A stretch of 64,000 bases of DNA from Verrucomicrobiota bacterium (GCA_016235595.1 JACRJX010000048.1:124001-188000), one strand, 5' to 3'. Numbered from the stretch's first letter, positions 31,993 through 41,612 are shown. Notes: a model not told the origin generated them from the letters alone. A program made the numbers and translations.

Positions 31993-34362
31993 ATGAAGCT
32001 CTTTGCCTTGCTTCTCCTTTCGCCGTTGCTGCTTTTCGCCGCAGAACTGCCGGCGCCGGTCGTGCCTGCGGGCGTCGGCGTCAACATCCATTTCACCAGG
32101 GGCCGCGAGGCCGACCTCGACCTCATCGCGGCGGCGGGATTCAAGTTCATCCGCATGGACTTCACCTGGGCCGGCATCGAGCGCAAGAAAGGCGAATACG
32201 ATTGGTCGGCCTACGACGAACTGACGGCCAACCTGGAAAAGCGCGGCCTGCGCGCGATCTACATCCTCGATTACTCCAACGCGCTCTACGAGGAAACCAT
32301 CACCGTCGCCGACAAGCGCACCAAGACCGAGCGCAAGGATGTCGCTTCGCCGCAGCACCCGGAGAGCATCGAGGCGTTCGCGCGCTGGGCTGGCACGGCG
32401 GCAAAGCGTTACCAAGGCCGGCACATCATCTGGGAAATCTGGAACGAGCCGAACATCAGTTTCTGGAAACCGAAGCCGGATGTGGCGCAGTACATCGCGC
32501 TGGCGCTGGCGACAGGCCGGGCGGTGCGCGCCGCCGATCCGCAGGCGACGATCGTCGCTCCCGCTTCATCCGGGTTCCCATGGGAGTTCTTCGAGACGAT
32601 GTTCGCCTCCGGCGTCCTGAAATACCTCGACGCCGTCAGTGTGCATCCGTATCGGCCTTACAGCAAATCACCGGAAACCGCCGCCGCCGATTACCTGCGA
32701 CTGCGCGGTCTCATCGCGAAATACGCTCCCGCCGACAAACGTAACCTGCCGGTCATCAGTGGCGAGTGGGGCTACGCCACACATGACAAGGGTGTCTCGC
32801 TGGATACGCAGGCGGCGTTCATTGCCCGGCAGCAGCTCGCCAACCTCCTCAATGACGTGCCACTTTCGATCTGGTATGACTGGAAGAACGACGGCACGGA
32901 CGCGACCTACAGCGAACACAACTTCGGCATTGTGGACAACCGTCTGAAACCGAAGCCAAGCTACGTCGCGGCGCAGACGATGACGCGCGAACTGGCTGGT
33001 TACCGCGTTGCACGGCGGCTCTTCCCGACTGTTGCGCCGAGCGACGACGACTTCATCCTCCTCTGTGAGAACGCCGCCGGTGACCACAAGCTCGCGGCGT
33101 GGACGCTCGGCGAACCGCACACGATTGCTCTCGACCTCGATTTGGCGGGCGCGGAACAAATCACAGCGGTGAGCGGCGACGGCAGCGATTACAAACCGAC
33201 GCTCAGTCGTGACCGGCTCACGCTCGACCTTGGCCCGCTGCCGAAATACATCACGCTGCGCCAGCGCACATGCGCGCTGACGATGGCGGCGGCATGGTCG
33301 GCGACTGCGAAATCGGGCGTGCTCGTCACGGCCGGGAAAGCCCGTGGTGCACAGGTGCGCGTGACACTGCGTAATCCCTATCCCGAACCGGTGCGTGTGG
33401 CGTTGGCGGTGGACGGGACCGGTAACTGGTCCAAACCGCTGACGGTGGCGTTGCCGCCACAGCGGACGGTGACACAGGATCTTTACGGCGCGCTCTGCCG
33501 GCGCGACTCGGTGACGGCCACCGTTACCGTGCAGGTGGAGTTTCAGCGGGAAACCGCTACGAATGCCTGGATGACGTTTGCGCGCTCGTCAGAACGCGTA
33601 TCCTTTGTCATCGCTAATCCGCTGGGCATCTCGCTCGCGCCGGTGGCGGATGGGATGCGAGTGCAAATCCAGAATCCGGCAGCGGCGGAGTTTGTGGGTG
33701 TTGTGGTTACAGGCACTTTCACGAACAAGGTTTCGCTGAGTGCCGGCCAGCACGAAGCGAACATCGTCCTGCGCAGCGTCGGCAGCGGCGCGAGGGGCGC
33801 GCAGTTGCGCGATCGTTCCGGCAACATCGTGGCGGAGGTTCCGCCGCAAGCCTATCGCAGCATTGAAATGTCATCGTTTCGCGCGGCACTCGACGGCGAC
33901 GCGAAGATCGCCGCTACCGCGAACATCGCCCTTGCCGATGCGCCCGGCGACAAGGCCGCGCCGTCGCCGAAAGCATTCCGGCTCGACTATAACTTCAGCG
34001 AAGGTTGGCGATTTGTCCGTTGTGTGCCGGATGTTCCGAAGTCGCTCCCGCTCGCGGGCAAACCGCAGGCGCTTGGCGTCTGGGTCTTTGGCGACAACTC
34101 GGGCTGCTCGCTGAACCTGCGCATCCGTGACGACAGCGGCCAGACGTTCCAAGTCAACGGGCCAAAGATTGAATGGACTGGCTGGCGCTGGGTGACGCTC
34201 GACCTGAGCGGCCTGCGCCACGCCGGCCACTGGGGCGGCGCGAACGACGGCGTTGTTCACGGCGCGCTGCGATGGGATTGTCCGCTGTTGCTCGATGGCC
34301 ACCGCCGAAAAGCCGCCGGCACCGTCTGGTTCGCCGGCTTGACGTTGGTCACCGCGGACTAG
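31993..34362 (+). CDS. Secreted glycoside hydrolase (GH39/PslG-like) with beta-sandwich C-terminus
   Basis: 789 residues. A signal peptide is visible (MKLFALLLLSPLLLFAAEL). Residues about 20-340 form a TIM barrel of clan A type: FIRMDFTWAGIERKKGEYDW, IWEIWNEPN with Glu152 as acid/base, and SGEWGY with Glu258 as probable nucleophile. The order resembles the exopolysaccharide glycosidase PslG. The remaining about 400 residues are beta-rich, without catalytic motifs, and may bind glycan. The enzyme probably trims or degrades an extracellular polysaccharide in the periplasm or outside. Confidence 0.8.
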   Translation: MKLFALLLLSPLLLFAAELPAPVVPAGVGVNIHFTRGREADLDLIAAAGFKFIRMDFTWAGIERKKGEYDWSAYDELTANLEKRGLRAIYILDYSNALYEETITVADKRTKTERKDVASPQHPESIEAFARWAGTAAKRYQGRHIIWEIWNEPNISFWKPKPDVAQYIALALATGRAVRAADPQATIVAPASSGFPWEFFETMFASGVLKYLDAVSVHPYRPYSKSPETAAADYLRLRGLIAKYAPADKRNLPVISGEWGYATHDKGVSLDTQAAFIARQQLANLLNDVPLSIWYDWKNDGTDATYSEHNFGIVDNRLKPKPSYVAAQTMTRELAGYRVARRLFPTVAPSDDDFILLCENAAGDHKLAAWTLGEPHTIALDLDLAGAEQITAVSGDGSDYKPTLSRDRLTLDLGPLPKYITLRQRTCALTMAAAWSATAKSGVLVTAGKARGAQVRVTLRNPYPEPVRVALAVDGTGNWSKPLTVALPPQRTVTQDLYGALCRRDSVTATVTVQVEFQRETATNAWMTFARSSERVSFVIANPLGISLAPVADGMRVQIQNPAAAEFVGVVVTGTFTNKVSLSAGQHEANIVLRSVGSGARGAQLRDRSGNIVAEVPPQAYRSIEMSSFRAALDGDAKIAATANIALADAPGDKAAPSPKAFRLDYNFSEGWRFVRCVPDVPKSLPLAGKPQALGVWVFGDNSGCSLNLRIRDDSGQTFQVNGPKIEWTGWRWVTLDLSGLRHAGHWGGANDGVVHGALRWDCPLLLDGHRRKAAGTVWFAGLTLVTAD

Positions 34363-34455
34363 CAGAGCCTGTTCCGTTCGGGCCGCGCGTCCTCGGCATT
34401 TGACATCAGCCGCTGTTCGGTGTTTTGATTCGCTGAACTCAACTGAGGTCTCACT

Positions 34456-35808
34456 ATGCGACTGACTCTTCTTACGCCTTTCCTTCTCATCGGCATCTGC
34501 GCGCTTGCTTCTCCGCTGTGTGCCGCCACATCCGCGCCTGACGGCTGGACCACCGCCGAGCCGCGCGAGGAAATCCGGCCGGCGTTCTCGTTCGATCCGA
34601 AAGGCGGCCCCGACCGCGCTGGCAGCTTTGTCATCCAGGCCGATGCGCGTGAAGGTCTCGCGGGTTGGTGGACGAGAACATTTCCGGTCAAAGGCGGCCA
34701 TCATTACCGCTTCAGCGTGCTGCGCAAGACGACCCGCATCGATGTGCCGCGCCGCAGCGTGGTGGCCCGCGTGATCTGGCTTGATGACAAGGGCAAACCG
34801 GCGATGCGTGACGCGCCCGAGACGCGCGGCTTTCGCGCCGGTATGCCTGCGCGTTCCGAGCCGGAGTATCCGACCGACAAAGCGACCGACACTCGCGGTT
34901 GGACGGAAGTCTCCGACATTTATCGCGTTCCCTCGGCGGCGTCGCGCGCTGTCGTTGAACTGCATCTGCGCTGGGCCGTTCGCGGCAAGGTCGAGTGGAG
35001 CAACGTGTCACTCACCGAAACCGCCGCGCCCGCGTCGCGCATCGTGCGGCTGGCCACGGTGCATTTCCAACCGCGTGGCGGCAAGACGCCGGCGGGTAAC
35101 TGCCGATTGTTCGCGCCCCTGATCGAGGAAGCCGCGCGACAGAAGGCCGACCTTGTCGTGCTCGGTGAGACGCTCACCTACGCCTGCACGGGCTTGAAGA
35201 TGGCGGACGCCGCCGAGCCGGTGCCCGGTCCTTCAACGGAGTACTTCGGCACACTCGCCAGACAGCACAACCTTTATATCGTCGCGGGGCTCATCGAGCG
35301 CGACGGGCACCTCATTTACAATACCGCCGCGTTGATCGGCCCCGACGGCAAGCTCGTCGGCAAGTATCGCAAGGTGACGCTCCCGCGCAGCGAGATTGAA
35401 GCAGGCATCCAACCCGGTCACGAGTATCCGGTGTTCGACACGCGCTTTGGAAAGGTGGCCATGATGATCTGTTACGACGGATTTTTCCCGGAGGTGGCGC
35501 GACGCTTGAGCAATCGCGGCGCGGAGGTGATCGCGTGGCCGGTTTGGGGCTGCAACCCGCTGCTGGCCGCCGCGCGCGCCTGCGAGAATCACGTCTATGT
35601 CGTCAGCAGCACCTATACTGATGTGTCCACGAAGTGGATGATCTCCGCCATCTTCGATCACGAAGGTCTGACTATCGCGCAAGCCGATAAATGGGGCACG
35701 GTTGCCGTGGTCGAGGTGGACCTCAACAAGCGCCTTCACTGGTCGAGTCTGGGCGATTTCAAGGCTGAGTTCCCCCACCATCGCCCTGCGTGGGACAAGT
35801 CAGACTAG
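34456..35808 (+). CDS. Secreted carbon-nitrogen hydrolase (nitrilase superfamily) with N-terminal beta domain
   Basis: 450 residues. Signal peptide about 1-23 (LLIGICALASPLCAA). Residues about 25-195 look like a carbohydrate-binding-type beta-sandwich (GHHYRFSVLRKTTRIDVP). The nitrilase domain follows with the full E-K-C triad: Glu238 in VVLGETLTYA, Lys306 in KYRKVTLPRSE and Cys339 in MMICYDGFFPE. It should cleave an amide or nitrile in the periplasm or outside. Secreted nitrilase-family enzymes with such a front domain are unusual. It follows the secreted glycosidase at 93 bases, so a shared glycan target (for example deacetylation of an amide) is possible but unproven. Confidence 0.8.
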   Translation: MRLTLLTPFLLIGICALASPLCAATSAPDGWTTAEPREEIRPAFSFDPKGGPDRAGSFVIQADAREGLAGWWTRTFPVKGGHHYRFSVLRKTTRIDVPRRSVVARVIWLDDKGKPAMRDAPETRGFRAGMPARSEPEYPTDKATDTRGWTEVSDIYRVPSAASRAVVELHLRWAVRGKVEWSNVSLTETAAPASRIVRLATVHFQPRGGKTPAGNCRLFAPLIEEAARQKADLVVLGETLTYACTGLKMADAAEPVPGPSTEYFGTLARQHNLYIVAGLIERDGHLIYNTAALIGPDGKLVGKYRKVTLPRSEIEAGIQPGHEYPVFDTRFGKVAMMICYDGFFPEVARRLSNRGAEVIAWPVWGCNPLLAAARACENHVYVVSSTYTDVSTKWMISAIFDHEGLTIAQADKWGTVAVVEVDLNKRLHWSSLGDFKAEFPHHRPAWDKSD

Positions 35809-35915
35809 ATGCCCGCGCTCCTCGTGCGTCGAGGCTGGAAAAAAATTTCAGTGGGCAGGCGGCGACTTCCGGTGTAAAGTTCCACCGGCAAAGGAAGAGC
35901 GGCACCTAAGCACGC

Positions 35916-37127
35916 ATGAGATACGAGATAACACTTCCAGAAGGGGTCCCTACCGGCGAGCGGGTTGTCATCGGTCGGTGGCACAAGGAGATTGGTGACA
36001 ACATCCAGAAAACGGATGTCATCCTTGAGATCGAAACGTCCACGACTATTCTCGAAATCGAAAGCCAGGTGGAGGGAATGTTGGGCGAGATTCTTTGCGA
36101 TGCCGGCGAAGAGGTGAGCCCCGACGATGTTCTCGGTATCATTGAGGACGATCAACCAGAACCCGAAGTCGCGGTCGCGGATGGGCAGGAGGGTGAGGAA
36201 GCTGCTGAAGAGGAAGGTGCGGGGGAGCAAACCTCCGGAGAGGACGTCACCGCAGACCCCTCGGCTGAAGAAGCCGCTTCGGGGTCAAAAGCATCGTCTC
36301 GCACTGCCATTACCGACCGCGCACGGTGGCTCGCCATGGCCAGTGGCGTGGAGGTTGAAGGTCTGTCCGGCTCCGGTCCCGGCGGACGCATCATCGTGCG
36401 GGATGTTGAAGAAGCCATCGCTCAGCGGAAGGGCGTCCCCGAGGTGACTCCCAAGGAAACGGCTGTGACGACGGCCAAGCAGGTTCCCCTGAGCCCGGCG
36501 GAGCAGGTGCTGGTGCAGCGCATGGCCCAGGCGCACCGGGATATTCCACAATACGACATCACCGTCATCGCGGATGCGACACATCTGATCGCATGGCGCA
36601 AGGCCCGCAAGGACGCGCCTCGCATCACCGCCATCATGGTCAAACTCAGCGCCGACGTGTTGGTGGATCATCCACGCATCAACGCGACGTTCCTCGGCCG
36701 CAGTTGGCGGCCCAACACGTCCGCCAATATCGCCGTGGCGATGGACACGCCGCACGGCATGGTGTCGCCCGTGCTGCATGACTGCCAGAGCAAGTCCCTC
36801 CAGCAGATCGCAGACGAACTGACCGACCTGGCCTCCAAGGCGCGCGAGGGAAAACTCGTCGCGCACGACACCGCCGACGCCAATTTTACGATTACCAATC
36901 TCGGCATGTATGATGTAACGACCTTCAATCCCGTCATCTGGCCGGGTCAAACCGCAGTACTTGCCATCGGCGCGATCCGTCAGGAAGCGGTCGTCATGTC
37001 GGGTGCAATCCTGCCGCGTCACGTGGTGCGACTGACGCTCGGCTGCGACCGTCGCGTCGTCGAGGGTGCATTCGGGGCGCGATTCCTCATCCGCTTGAAA
37101 GAGATGATCGAGGCGGCGAAGTTATAG
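35916..37127 (+). CDS. 2-oxoacid dehydrogenase E2-like protein lacking lipoyl lysine and catalytic His
   Basis: 403 residues. It has E2 order: lipoyl-like domain (1-80), Glu/Ala-rich acidic linker (85-130), peripheral-subunit-binding segment (ASGVEVEGLSGSGPGGRIIV, about 145-165) and the acyltransferase core (about 190-403) with TITNLGMYDVTTFNPVIWPG. At the lipoyl site, where E2s have ETDKA, it reads E40-T-S-T-T44, so Lys is Thr43. At the C-terminal active site, where E2s have DHRVVDG, it reads D378-R-R-V-V-E-G384, so His is Arg379 and Asp is Glu383. Neither lipoylation nor acyl transfer should work. No E1 or E3 gene is near. The frame is intact, so a structural or binding role is likely. TAAAGT at 35875-35880 and AAGGAAGAG precede it. 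Confidence 0.8.
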   Translation: MRYEITLPEGVPTGERVVIGRWHKEIGDNIQKTDVILEIETSTTILEIESQVEGMLGEILCDAGEEVSPDDVLGIIEDDQPEPEVAVADGQEGEEAAEEEGAGEQTSGEDVTADPSAEEAASGSKASSRTAITDRARWLAMASGVEVEGLSGSGPGGRIIVRDVEEAIAQRKGVPEVTPKETAVTTAKQVPLSPAEQVLVQRMAQAHRDIPQYDITVIADATHLIAWRKARKDAPRITAIMVKLSADVLVDHPRINATFLGRSWRPNTSANIAVAMDTPHGMVSPVLHDCQSKSLQQIADELTDLASKAREGKLVAHDTADANFTITNLGMYDVTTFNPVIWPGQTAVLAIGAIRQEAVVMSGAILPRHVVRLTLGCDRRVVEGAFGARFLIRLKEMIEAAKL

Positions 37128-37175
37128 CGCCGCCTTCGCGGTTCCCGTCCCACCTGTCTGCCTCACACTGCGTTG

Positions 37176-38633
37176 TCAGAAACTGCTGTTCAACGCCTCC
37201 ATGCCGCGACGGCAAACCTCCCGGGCGTAGTCTGTCCAGCGGCCTTGGCCCCAGTAGCGGTAGCAACTGGTTTGTGCCACCAGATTGTGGAAGAGAGCGC
37301 TGCGGTAGGCCTGTCCACGCGTATCCACAGTGCGACCATTGAGTTTCGCGTGGAACGCGGCACTGAGCTTGTTGATCGGATCAAGCACGTTCTCGTAGCC
37401 GCGCACCCAGCTCAGGTTGTTCGTCCACGAGCCGCCCTCCATGTGAAAACGATGGTCGCTTCGCTTCGCTTCCTCGATGGCCTTGGCGACGCTCTCCGGC
37501 GTCGGCCGGTCGCCGACGCGCTGCCAGAGTGTGTGTTGGTGCAACGGCAGGATGGGCGCGAAATCCTTCTCCGTCAGGCCGGCTGCCGCGAGCAGTTCGA
37601 GATACTCGGTGCCGTTGATGCCAACGACGCCCTCGGCGCCGAGGCTGTGCCACGCCGGCTTATAGTTGTTCGGAAACTCGTTCATCATCACGCCACCGTT
37701 TTCGCCGTCGGCGATTTGAGCCACCAGCGGCGGCACGCGGCGTCCGGCCAGTTCGCGCGGTTGCAGGCCGCGGGCTTCGCTCAACGGCTGCATTTGCGCG
37801 ACGAGCTTGGTGTCGGAACCCTGCGTCTTGATCAGCGCAACGATGGAAGCCTCCTTGCCGCGCGAGTTGCGCGCGACGAGCCGCCGCGGCAGGTAGCGCT
37901 CGCGCAAGCCCTGGCCGTCGGTCTCCTCGACGGTGTGTTCCTGCACCAGCAGCCATTGGTAGCCGCACTCGCGCAAGGCGTGGACGTATTCGTAGGCGAG
38001 GTCGGGATGGTTCGGCAGGTGCATCTCCGGCGGCGAGAATCCGCGCACGCGGCTGAGCGCCTCCCAGCCGAAGATGGCGGCGAAGTGGTGCTGCCACGCG
38101 CGGATGTGCAGGAGGACATCGGGCACCGGCGTCGAAGGCACCACGGCGTGGCCCCACGTCGTGCCGAGCCATTCGGCGCACGGCCAGTAGCGGTCGTTGT
38201 GGACGATCGTCTTGAGATTATCGAGAATGTCGCCGCGGCCCATCTGGCGCAGCCCGAACAGCAATTCGCCGGAGTAGTCGAGCATGATGCGCGGGCGGCA
38301 GCCGGCGTCAGCCAGTTCGCGGATGAAGTCGGCGATGCGGCTGTAGCACCACGCGAACACCGGCGCGTCGTGCATGTCGTGGACGTGCTGCCGCTCCATC
38401 ATGTATTGGAGGTTGCTGATGACCGGCGCGCACGCCAGGTCGCCGTCCTGCAGGATCAGCGGCTGGTGCATGTGCAGCGCCATCCCAAACGCCGACTGGA
38501 GCCGATCGATCTGAAACGGTGTGCGGTTTCCATACACCGGCTCGCTGCCGCGCGTGGCCGCCTTGAGTTCCTTTTCCCAGCCGCAGAGGTTGGGCAAACC
38601 GTCAATGATTTCCGGAATCGGATCGAGCTTCAT
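37176..38633 (-). CDS. Glycoside hydrolase family 57-like protein
   Basis: 485 residues from ATG 38633, whose A is also the last base of the upstream gene's stop. Frame open further upstream but out of register with a start site. GMALHMHQPLIL near residue 55 is the GH57 HQP signature. FSPPEMHLPN gives a likely nucleophile Glu, and IADGENGGVMMNEFP a late acidic site. The total length is close to GH57 alpha-amylase/glucanotransferase-like members. It is downstream of a GH57 branching enzyme and a DUF4912 protein, all on the minus strand with tight spacing. Role is probably in cytoplasmic alpha-glucan processing; exact activity is unknown. Confidence 0.7.
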   Translation of the reverse strand: MKLDPIPEIIDGLPNLCGWEKELKAATRGSEPVYGNRTPFQIDRLQSAFGMALHMHQPLILQDGDLACAPVISNLQYMMERQHVHDMHDAPVFAWCYSRIADFIRELADAGCRPRIMLDYSGELLFGLRQMGRGDILDNLKTIVHNDRYWPCAEWLGTTWGHAVVPSTPVPDVLLHIRAWQHHFAAIFGWEALSRVRGFSPPEMHLPNHPDLAYEYVHALRECGYQWLLVQEHTVEETDGQGLRERYLPRRLVARNSRGKEASIVALIKTQGSDTKLVAQMQPLSEARGLQPRELAGRRVPPLVAQIADGENGGVMMNEFPNNYKPAWHSLGAEGVVGINGTEYLELLAAAGLTEKDFAPILPLHQHTLWQRVGDRPTPESVAKAIEEAKRSDHRFHMEGGSWTNNLSWVRGYENVLDPINKLSAAFHAKLNGRTVDTRGQAYRSALFHNLVAQTSCYRYWGQGRWTDYAREVCRRGMEALNSSF

Positions 38634-40282
38634 CACTTGCCTTTCGTGTTCGGACTGACTGCTGTCGCCGGTTGTCCGTGCTCCGAAGCCAATCGGTAAT
38701 CCGCGCGATAGACGCGGTAGTCGAGCCGGGGGAAGATGTTGTTTCTGGATTCCAACTCCCCCAGCCAGCCTTCGTGGACGCGATTCTCTTTCAGCATGTC
38801 GTAAAGTTGTCCGAACCGTAGCATATGTTCTTTCGTTCGTCGAACGGCGTACGGCGCCATCGAGCCGCGCGTCATGATGAACGCCCAATCGCTCGACTGC
38901 GCCAGCAGCAGTTCGCGCGCGGCCTGGTTGAGCGCGCGGCGCGTCAGCCCGTCCGCATTGGGAAAACGCTCGGCCATCTCGGTCATGTGATCGGCGGTGG
39001 CGTGCAGGTGACGGTAGATCCAGTCGTTGGAGGCGTTGAGCCACACTTCGTTGTAGCCCTTATAGCCCCAACTCGATGCGCCGGGCATGGCGACCTGGTT
39101 GACCGGATACTCGCCCAGATATTCCGGCACGGCGACCAGCTGCAAGCTGTTTCTGTCGGCGGCGGCCTGGCAACAGAGGTGATTCAGCCAGACCGGCCCT
39201 TCGAACCACCAGTGCCCGAACAATTCCGCATCGTAGGGCGCGACGATCACCGGCTTGCGCCCCATCGCGGCGCGCAGCGCCTCGACCTGGCGCCGGCGGC
39301 TCTCCAGAAAATGCCTCGCGTGCGTCGCCGCCTTGTCGAGCGCCCGTTGCCGCACATACGGTTCCTTGCTGTCGGTGCGGCCGGTGACGCGGTGATACTT
39401 GATGCCGGTGTTCACGCGCCGGCCGTCGCGGTGGAGGTAGGGCTTGATGTAATCGAAGTCCAGGTCGTGCCCGATGTCGCGGTAAAACTCCCGGTAGTCG
39501 TGATCGCCCGGATAGCCTTCAGTCGAACTCCACACCTGCCGCGAAGCCTCCGGGTCGCGCCCGAACGCCGCCACGCCGCCGGGGCAATAGAGCGGCGCAT
39601 GCACGCCGAACTTCGCGCGGTCGCTGGCGTGCTGGATGCCGTCGCTCTCGACAAAGAAATAGCGCAGCCCGGCTTCTTTCAGCGTGTCGTCGAGGCCCGG
39701 ATAAAAACCGCACTCCGGCAGCCACACCCCACGCGGCGCGCGGCCGAACGTTTCCGCATAATCCATCACTCCGAGGAACACCTGCGCCCGCACCGCCGCC
39801 GGGTTGGCGCGCAGCAGCGGCAGGAAGCCATGGGTGGCCGCCGCGGCAGTAATTTCCAGCTTGCCGGCCTGTTGCAGGCGCGCGAACGCCCCGACCAAGT
39901 CGCGCTTCCAGCGGTTGCAGTAGTCCTCGCGTGCTGCGCGGAAGCGGTCGAGGTAGAAGACGGCGTTATCATGGAAGTCGGGCAGGTGACGCGTGCGCTC
40001 GACCTCCTTTTCCGCCAGCTCGCAAAGGCGGTCGAGGTGACGCTCACAGCGCTGGCGCAGCAGCTCGTCATTGAGCATCGCCACCAGCGTCGGCGTCAAC
40101 GACATCGTCAGCCGGAAATCCACGCCGTCAGCCACCAGCTTCTCCATCGTCCAGAGCAGTGGGATGTAGCTTTCGGTGACGGCCTCGTAGAGCCAGTCTT
40201 CTTCGAGGAAATCGTCGTCCTCGGGATGGCGCACAAACGGCAGGTGCGCGTGCAAAACCAGCGCAAGGTATCCGAGGGACAT
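38633..40282 (-). CDS. GH57 1,4-alpha-glucan branching enzyme (DUF1957-type)
   Basis: 549 residues from ATG 40282 (MSLGYLALVLHAHLPFVRHP); in-frame upstream starts lack this family N-terminus. HAHLPFV is GH57 region 1. Nucleophile Glu190 sits in GVWLPECGFYPG and acid/base Asp351 in VAPYDAELFGHWW, which match the catalytic pair of characterised GH57 branching enzymes (TK1436, TT1467). The C-terminal helical domain (DUF1957) is complete. It introduces alpha-1,6 branches in glycogen. It is three bases from the DUF4912 gene and overlaps the next GH57-like gene by one base. Confidence 0.9.
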   Translation of the reverse strand: MSLGYLALVLHAHLPFVRHPEDDDFLEEDWLYEAVTESYIPLLWTMEKLVADGVDFRLTMSLTPTLVAMLNDELLRQRCERHLDRLCELAEKEVERTRHLPDFHDNAVFYLDRFRAAREDYCNRWKRDLVGAFARLQQAGKLEITAAAATHGFLPLLRANPAAVRAQVFLGVMDYAETFGRAPRGVWLPECGFYPGLDDTLKEAGLRYFFVESDGIQHASDRAKFGVHAPLYCPGGVAAFGRDPEASRQVWSSTEGYPGDHDYREFYRDIGHDLDFDYIKPYLHRDGRRVNTGIKYHRVTGRTDSKEPYVRQRALDKAATHARHFLESRRRQVEALRAAMGRKPVIVAPYDAELFGHWWFEGPVWLNHLCCQAAADRNSLQLVAVPEYLGEYPVNQVAMPGASSWGYKGYNEVWLNASNDWIYRHLHATADHMTEMAERFPNADGLTRRALNQAARELLLAQSSDWAFIMTRGSMAPYAVRRTKEHMLRFGQLYDMLKENRVHEGWLGELESRNNIFPRLDYRVYRADYRLASEHGQPATAVSPNTKGK

Positions 40283-40284
40283 CG

Positions 40285-41487
40285 TTACTTGTCGTGGGTC
40301 ACGCCGTCGTTGGCCAGCGGCAGGGCCATTCGCACGCTGAACGTGCCGTCCGGGCTCACCTTCACCATGCGACCGCAAACTTCCACAGTCTGGCCCGGCA
40401 TGGCGCGGCCGTAGATGACGATTTCGGCGTTCAGTTCCAGCTTGATTGAAGGCGCGCGCTCGGCCGCTGCGGCCCCGAGTCCGTCGCTGGCCGTGCCGAA
40501 ACGCTCCACGCTGTGCGACGACGGCGCGGTCTCGCGCTCCGCCACCGGCGACTCCTGCGACGCCGGCTGCGCGGCAGCCGCCGCGGCGTAACCGCTGCCG
40601 TTATCATTGTTGTTGGCGTTGGAATCCGGCGGCGCGTGAATCTCCTCGCACCACCGGTTGATTTCCGCGGCGCTCGGCGAGGCGGAGATGTCGAATCCGG
40701 CAACACTCGGTGGAGGTGGAGGCAGGGGGAAAGTTTCTGGAATCGCCGCGCACACCGGCTCGGCAACGACGGTGTCTTCGGCAACGTTGCCGTGCGCCAC
40801 CGACTGTTCGGCGGCGGGCAGCAAAGCAGTTTCGGCGATCACTGGCTCCGGCTCGCTTGGTTCGCTCGCAGCCACTGCCGCGAGCACAGGCGCTTCCTCG
40901 CGAGCCGGCTCCCCGGCAGGCGCAGTCTCGCCGGTGAGTGGTTCGACTTTCATCCATTCCGTTTCCGCGCGGGGTGCTGCCGCTGCTGCCGGCACCTGCA
41001 CGATGCCGGATCGGCTCACCGGCACGAACGAACCGTCCGATGCCCGCAGGCCGATTTCGCCACAGTAGGACTTTCCGCTAGACCAGAGATTGACATACCA
41101 GTTGCCGACGGCGACATCCACCGGCACGTCAAAGCTGTCGCGCGCATTGGCGCCATCGAACTCGACTCCGGTGATATCGTAGAACCGCAGCACCCACGCT
41201 GCCTCTCCGTCCCCGGCCTTTGCCAGCGCAGCTTCGCGATCCGGCGCAGTGATTTCCCAGTAGGCGTGAATCCAGTGCGGTTCGATCTCAACGAGCATCA
41301 ACCGCGTTCTGCCGTAGGTGGCAGGCAATTCCGCCGGCTCTTCGGGGCGTGGCGCGCCTGATGGGACCGGCAGAAGCAACTCGATCAACCCGGCCTTGCC
41401 GAGTCCGCGCTGGACGGAAATACCAGCGCGCTCAACCATCGCAAGCAACTGCTTGCGCGACTTGGTTTCGAGTTCGCTTCGATTCAT
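40285..41487 (-). CDS. DUF4912 domain protein
   Basis: 400 residues. N-terminal SAP-like helix pair (SRKQLLAMVERAGISVQRGL) is followed by the DUF4912 beta domain (residues about 60-165) with RLMLVEIEPHWIHAYWEIT and NWYVNLWSSGKSYCGEIGL. Residues about 175-340 are a low-complexity Ala/Pro/Glu/Val linker, then a small beta module (VIYGRAMPGQTVEVCGRMVK) ends the protein. DUF4912 genes often accompany GH57 branching enzymes; the domain has been proposed to bind alpha-glucan, but no function is established. Its stop is three bases before the branching-enzyme ATG. Confidence 0.85.
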   Translation of the reverse strand: MNRSELETKSRKQLLAMVERAGISVQRGLGKAGLIELLLPVPSGAPRPEEPAELPATYGRTRLMLVEIEPHWIHAYWEITAPDREAALAKAGDGEAAWVLRFYDITGVEFDGANARDSFDVPVDVAVGNWYVNLWSSGKSYCGEIGLRASDGSFVPVSRSGIVQVPAAAAAPRAETEWMKVEPLTGETAPAGEPAREEAPVLAAVAASEPSEPEPVIAETALLPAAEQSVAHGNVAEDTVVAEPVCAAIPETFPLPPPPPSVAGFDISASPSAAEINRWCEEIHAPPDSNANNNDNGSGYAAAAAAQPASQESPVAERETAPSSHSVERFGTASDGLGAAAAERAPSIKLELNAEIVIYGRAMPGQTVEVCGRMVKVSPDGTFSVRMALPLANDGVTHDK

Positions 41488-41612
41488 ATGCTGAACAGCA
41501 CCGCCGTTGCCCGGTAGAGGCGCATCCTGCGCCTCGAACGACGGCCCTGTTTATAGCGAGTTCCCTCGCCGACTCCAACAGCTTTTCTGGTGAATGCGAA
41601 AAATTTCACCCA

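Noticed and set aside
37173..40414. Long plus-strand open frames opposite the two GH57 genes (37173-38699 and 38825-40414)
   Set aside because: They are antisense to genes with clear catalytic motifs, contain no family motif, and are rich in Arg/His/Val as expected from the complementary strand of GC-rich codons.
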